Shown here: positions 59,910 through 62,606 of the stretch, piece by piece
Layout of the letters: every line of letters begins with the position of its first letter
Position numbering within the stretch: the first letter of the stretch is position 1
Source of the DNA: a virus
Virus record (IMG/VR): IMGVR_UViG_3300021197_001241
Span: 1-62,606 of that record
DNA: 62,606 nt
Reading direction: 5' to 3' (one strand)
The notes under the pieces: generated by a model
Database searches by the model: none
What the model was told of the DNA's origin: nothing
What the model saw: the letters and a program-made list of their open reading frames with translations, nothing else
Made by a program: the position numbers and the translations under genes

Positions 59910-61114
59910 GGCTTTCCTCCGAACAGTTTCCTAAAAGAAGGCCATATATGTTGCGGCTTGGATATTTTAACTTTTTTGAAACTGTCGCCAGTAACAACAT
60001 CTAGTTTATTCCACAACTTAGAAGCCTCACTCTGATTATAATGAAATGACTTACTCAATATTGCTAATTCTGATTCTGGGTCAGAATTTGGATCGATCTC
60101 TGCGTAACAAGTCATCTGACTTATTTCTTTTAATTCCTGAAACAAGGCTATCGTCTTTGGGTCGTCAAATGACCAATTCTCTCCGTCGCCAGAATAGAAT
60201 GTATAGATGTTCCATGTTGAGGGGTGGTATCTCTTATTGATGATGTCTTTTTCCAAAGTAAGGGCTGAAGACATGACTGTTCCGCCCATTGTTCCTCTTT
60301 TAAAGAAGTCGTCCTCATTCACTTCCTTCGCTTCTGTGGAGTGAGAGATGAAAACGACCTCTATGTTATCATACCGATAGCGAAGAAACTGATATAAAAG
60401 GAAATAAAAGCTTCTTGCCATATATTTCTTTTCTTTGTTCATGGAACCAGAAACATCCATCAGGAAGAAGATGACAGCAGAATTGTTTTCTTGAGGCTTC
60501 TGCTTCATGTGCTTATATTTTAAGTCATCTTCATGAAACGGAAACCTTTCATCTGAATTTTCATCGTAGGTTCCAGCAGCTATTGCCATTTTCTTACGTC
60601 TAATCTTTCTTTTGATTGTTTCTTTTTTCGAAAGCCTTGAGTTTAACCCCTTCTTTCGGAATCCGCTTCTTTTGAGCTTGTAATCTTTGATAAATCTGAA
60701 TTTTTTCTTTTCTAAATCTGGCAATTCAAGATCTTGGAAAAGATATTCTGCGAGTTCATCTAATGTGACTTCGACTTCATAATATTCTTCACCTTTCTCA
60801 TTAGAGCCTTTATTGCCGGATGCTTTCTTCTTTTGTTTGCTGGACTTTCTTAAAATTTGTCCTTTTTTTATTTCTTTGTCACCGGCAGAACCAGCCTTTT
60901 TGTTGTCTTTGTTTTCACCATAGACAAGCTGATATTCCTTGATTCCTTTAACTGGAATCTTGACTTTCTTTTTGCCATTTTGACCGATAATAGACTCGTC
61001 AGCAACAACGTCTCTCAAGCCTTCTTTTAAGGCTTTGTCGATTTTTTCTTTGTGTCTCTTTCGGTCTGCTGCGGAACGGTCGGCAATAGATTTGTGTTCG
61101 CGAAAGATGCTCAT
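59906..61114 (-). CDS. YeaH/YhbH (DUF444) VWA-domain protein (402 aa)
   Basis: Starts MSIFREHKSIADRSAADRKR, the family N-terminus. The MIDAS motif DVSGSM lies near 220-225, then IEVVFISHSTEAKEVNEDDF and TVMSSALTLE complete the VWA-like fold. Slightly shorter than E. coli YeaH (427). YeaH partners PrkA in stress signalling in bacteria. It is the first gene of the three-gene operon. The start has no ribosome-binding site, with CTATTTATAGT directly ahead, so a leaderless mRNA is possible. Confidence 0.92.
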   Translation of the reverse strand: MSIFREHKSIADRSAADRKRHKEKIDKALKEGLRDVVADESIIGQNGKKKVKIPVKGIKEYQLVYGENKDNKKAGSAGDKEIKKGQILRKSSKQKKKASGNKGSNEKGEEYYEVEVTLDELAEYLFQDLELPDLEKKKFRFIKDYKLKRSGFRKKGLNSRLSKKETIKRKIRRKKMAIAAGTYDENSDERFPFHEDDLKYKHMKQKPQENNSAVIFFLMDVSGSMNKEKKYMARSFYFLLYQFLRYRYDNIEVVFISHSTEAKEVNEDDFFKRGTMGGTVMSSALTLEKDIINKRYHPSTWNIYTFYSGDGENWSFDDPKTIALFQELKEISQMTCYAEIDPNSDPESELAILSKSFHYNQSEASKLWNKLDVVTGDSFKKVKISKPQHIWPSFRKLFGGKP

Positions 61115-61116
61115 AC

Positions 61117-61125
61117 TATAAATAG
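61117..61125 (-). promoter_or_regulatory. CTATTTATA motif at the start of the YeaH operon
   Basis: Minus-strand CTATTTATA ending 2 nt before the ATG and lying between the adhesin terminator and the operon. Confidence 0.35.
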
Positions 61126-61130
61126 AAAGT

Positions 61131-61155
61131 AAAAAGGGCTTCCGACCAGAAACCC
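61131..61155 (-). terminator. Rho-independent terminator before the YeaH operon
   Basis: Minus strand stem GGGTTTC / GAAGCCC (one G-U pair), 6-nt loop, then TTTTT. It works only in the minus direction, since the plus strand would have a C-A mismatch. Confidence 0.8.
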
Positions 61156-61181
61156 TAATTATTTTTGTGATACGATTGCGA

Positions 61182-62606
61182 TTAAGATGTCTTAATCAAC
61201 AAGTATCCGCTTGTAGCAGTTATTGATCCACCGGTAGCTCCGCCTTTGCCGTAATTTGAATAATCAGAATCGCCTGTACCTGCCGGGGTGTGCCCAGAGC
61301 CTGCTGTGGTAGTTGCGTTTGTGACTTCCGAACTGGTTGAAACATATCCGGAGCCGCCGCCGCCTGTTCTAGCGTCAGAGTAGCCTCCGCCGCCTCCGAA
61401 ATAACCGCCGCCGCCTCCGCCGCCGTCGTCAGTACCGGAATTTTGTGCACCTCTCGAATTACCACCTTGGAGGGCAGATCCGGCGTAGGCTTGACCGGAA
61501 TTTCCACCTGCGGTTTGAGAACCACCTAGTCCCGCACTACCGTCTTGTCCAGTGGTTCCACCACCGGCACCAGCGTGAGTGCCGTATCCAGTACCACCAC
61601 CACCGCCGCCTGCGATAAGTAGTGCGCCAGATTGAGAATGATATGCTTTAAAGAGCCCACTATACCCACCGCCGCCGCCGCCAGAAGCATCGCCGCGAGA
61701 GCCGTACCCTCCACCGGGAAGTCCTCCGGAGCCGCCATTAGTGTATGCGCCAGCAGAGCCACCCTTTGTTGCGGCGTAGGCATAATATGCTACACCACTC
61801 TGGAATGCAATGTTTCCTTTGGTAAAGCCACCAGCACCAGCGTTACCACTGGTACCATAAGACCCATGTCCACCGCCAGCACCCCACATTTTAACATTTA
61901 CAGTAAATGTGCTTGTTGGAGTAATCGTGTATTGCGCCCCATCTTGTGGAATCGCCAATTGACCATCTGTGTCCAAGTTCCATGCAGACTTACCACTGAT
62001 AGATGGGGAAACATTGAATATCCTACCTGTGATAGTTCTTCCATTAGAGTGCAATGCAGCTGCCTCTGATGAAAAAAGTGACCTATTCCAGATTTGCAAA
62101 TCATCGAGGGATCCATCAAACCAAGTACCGGGTGAATGACTATTGTGATCCCACTTGCCGAGTCTAATTGCCTCTGTTGGAGAAAAGGTACCTGTTGCGG
62201 CTGTAGATGAAGCTTCGAGCGAACCATCAATATAGAGATACAAGTTTTGTCCATCCCTGACAGCAGAGACATGATGCCAGCTACCGTCGTTAATATTTGT
62301 TGTTGAATAAATTTTTGTTGTTGCATTAGCTCTGTTTCTCCAGAAGAACATAAGTTTATTTGCCGGTCCTCCTGATTCGTTTACTGCCATTAGCCAAGCC
62401 TCATTGTTACCTCCGCCGTAGGCTTTCAAGAAGAAATATCCTTGACTTGTCTGTGATGTTTTAATCCAAGTAGACATAGACACGGTATCACTAGAGAATC
62501 CGTGATTCGCATCATGTGGAATGTCTATCCCATCGTTCACGCCGTCGAATGTTACATGCCCTCTAGAATCTACTTCAGAGAACGTTGCGCCAGAATTCGT
62601 TCCGTT
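61182..62606 (-). CDS. LamG plus glycine-rich adhesin/tail fibre, C-terminal part
   Basis: The frame is open to the right edge (NGTNSGATFSEVDSRG...), so the true start is beyond the window. An in-frame GTG at 62540 is not the start. The first visible domain is a LamG/concanavalin-like fold (SMSTWIKTSQTSQGYFFLKA, HHVSAVRDGQNLYLYIDG, RLGKWDHNSHSPGTWFDGSL). Then comes a long glycine-rich segment (GGGGGGYFGGGGGYSDA) as in T4-type gp38 adhesins. It probably recognises a host surface glycan. A terminator follows. Confidence 0.75.
   Translation of the reverse strand, partial: NGTNSGATFSEVDSRGHVTFDGVNDGIDIPHDANHGFSSDTVSMSTWIKTSQTSQGYFFLKAYGGGNNEAWLMAVNESGGPANKLMFFWRNRANATTKIYSTTNINDGSWHHVSAVRDGQNLYLYIDGSLEASSTAATGTFSPTEAIRLGKWDHNSHSPGTWFDGSLDDLQIWNRSLFSSEAAALHSNGRTITGRIFNVSPSISGKSAWNLDTDGQLAIPQDGAQYTITPTSTFTVNVKMWGAGGGHGSYGTSGNAGAGGFTKGNIAFQSGVAYYAYAATKGGSAGAYTNGGSGGLPGGGYGSRGDASGGGGGGYSGLFKAYHSQSGALLIAGGGGGGTGYGTHAGAGGGTTGQDGSAGLGGSQTAGGNSGQAYAGSALQGGNSRGAQNSGTDDGGGGGGGYFGGGGGYSDARTGGGGSGYVSTSSEVTNATTTAGSGHTPAGTGDSDYSNYGKGGATGGSITATSGYLLIKTS

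Noticed and set aside
1-62606. Prophage or integrated element
   Set aside because: I saw no integrase, attachment sites, repressor pair or flanking host genes.

Overview
The window looks like a 62.6 kb piece of a large, AT-rich (by eye), tailed-phage genome with a contractile tail (myovirus-like, distantly T4-like). The evidence is a gp18-like sheath, gp19-like tube, tape measure, LysM-type baseplate protein, gp32-like ssDNA-binding protein and UvsX/RecA. No terminase, portal or capsid gene is in the window, so it is a fragment of a bigger genome. Essentially every gene is on the minus strand, with short gaps and many ATGA/TAATG overlaps. Three lipoproteins with lipoboxes and the proteobacterial-type YeaH/SpoVR/PrkA genes suggest a Gram-negative host. 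The host cannot be named from the sequence.

Layout, in window coordinates (transcription runs right to left). 1-8.6 kb: small accessory genes, including a nucleotidyltransferase, a cluster of three lipoproteins (a 48-aa peptide, a trypsin-like protease, a VWA protein), Nudix, cupin, an ImmA/IrrE-like metallopeptidase and membrane proteins. 8.6-18.4 kb: GroEL, a putative nuclease with a T4 internal-protein-like N-terminus, an L,D-transpeptidase-like protein, ClpP, a very acidic protein, then nucleotide metabolism (IMPDH/GMP reductase family, dUTPase, adenylosuccinate synthetase) and a UvdE-like UV endonuclease. 18.4-39.2 kb: replication, repair and modification, with DnaE (Pol III alpha), Dam methylase plus PD-(D/E)XK nuclease, a GroES-like protein, class II (B12) ribonucleotide reductase, DnaB-like helicase, 5'-3' exonuclease, J-domain protein, RecA/UvsX, a second Dam methylase, a ParB-like protein, gp32-like SSB, a tubulin/FtsZ-like GTPase and a small PolA-type polymerase. 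39.2-56.5 kb: baseplate, tape measure, tail chaperones, tube, sheath and a repeat-rich fibre. 56.6-61.1 kb: a compact YeaH(DUF444)-SpoVR-PrkA operon bounded on both sides by rho-independent terminators. The right edge holds the C-terminal part of a LamG plus glycine-rich adhesin.

Regulation is unusually legible. The replication and accessory half carries a repeated, near-perfect sigma70 promoter (TTGACA, mostly a 17-nt spacer, TATAAT/TATATT), often overlapping the stop codon of the gene before it. I saw none of these in the tail half. A second motif, ACTATTTAT on the coding strand, lies just upstream of several gene starts, mostly virion-type genes.

The most remarkable content is the phage-borne stress-kinase operon (YeaH/SpoVR/PrkA). 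Next come the tubulin-like gene beside SSB, the coexistence of DnaE and a stripped-down PolA, a phage G-to-A purine conversion route, the secreted lipoprotein set, and a shared N-terminal peptide that may be a capsid-targeting tag.
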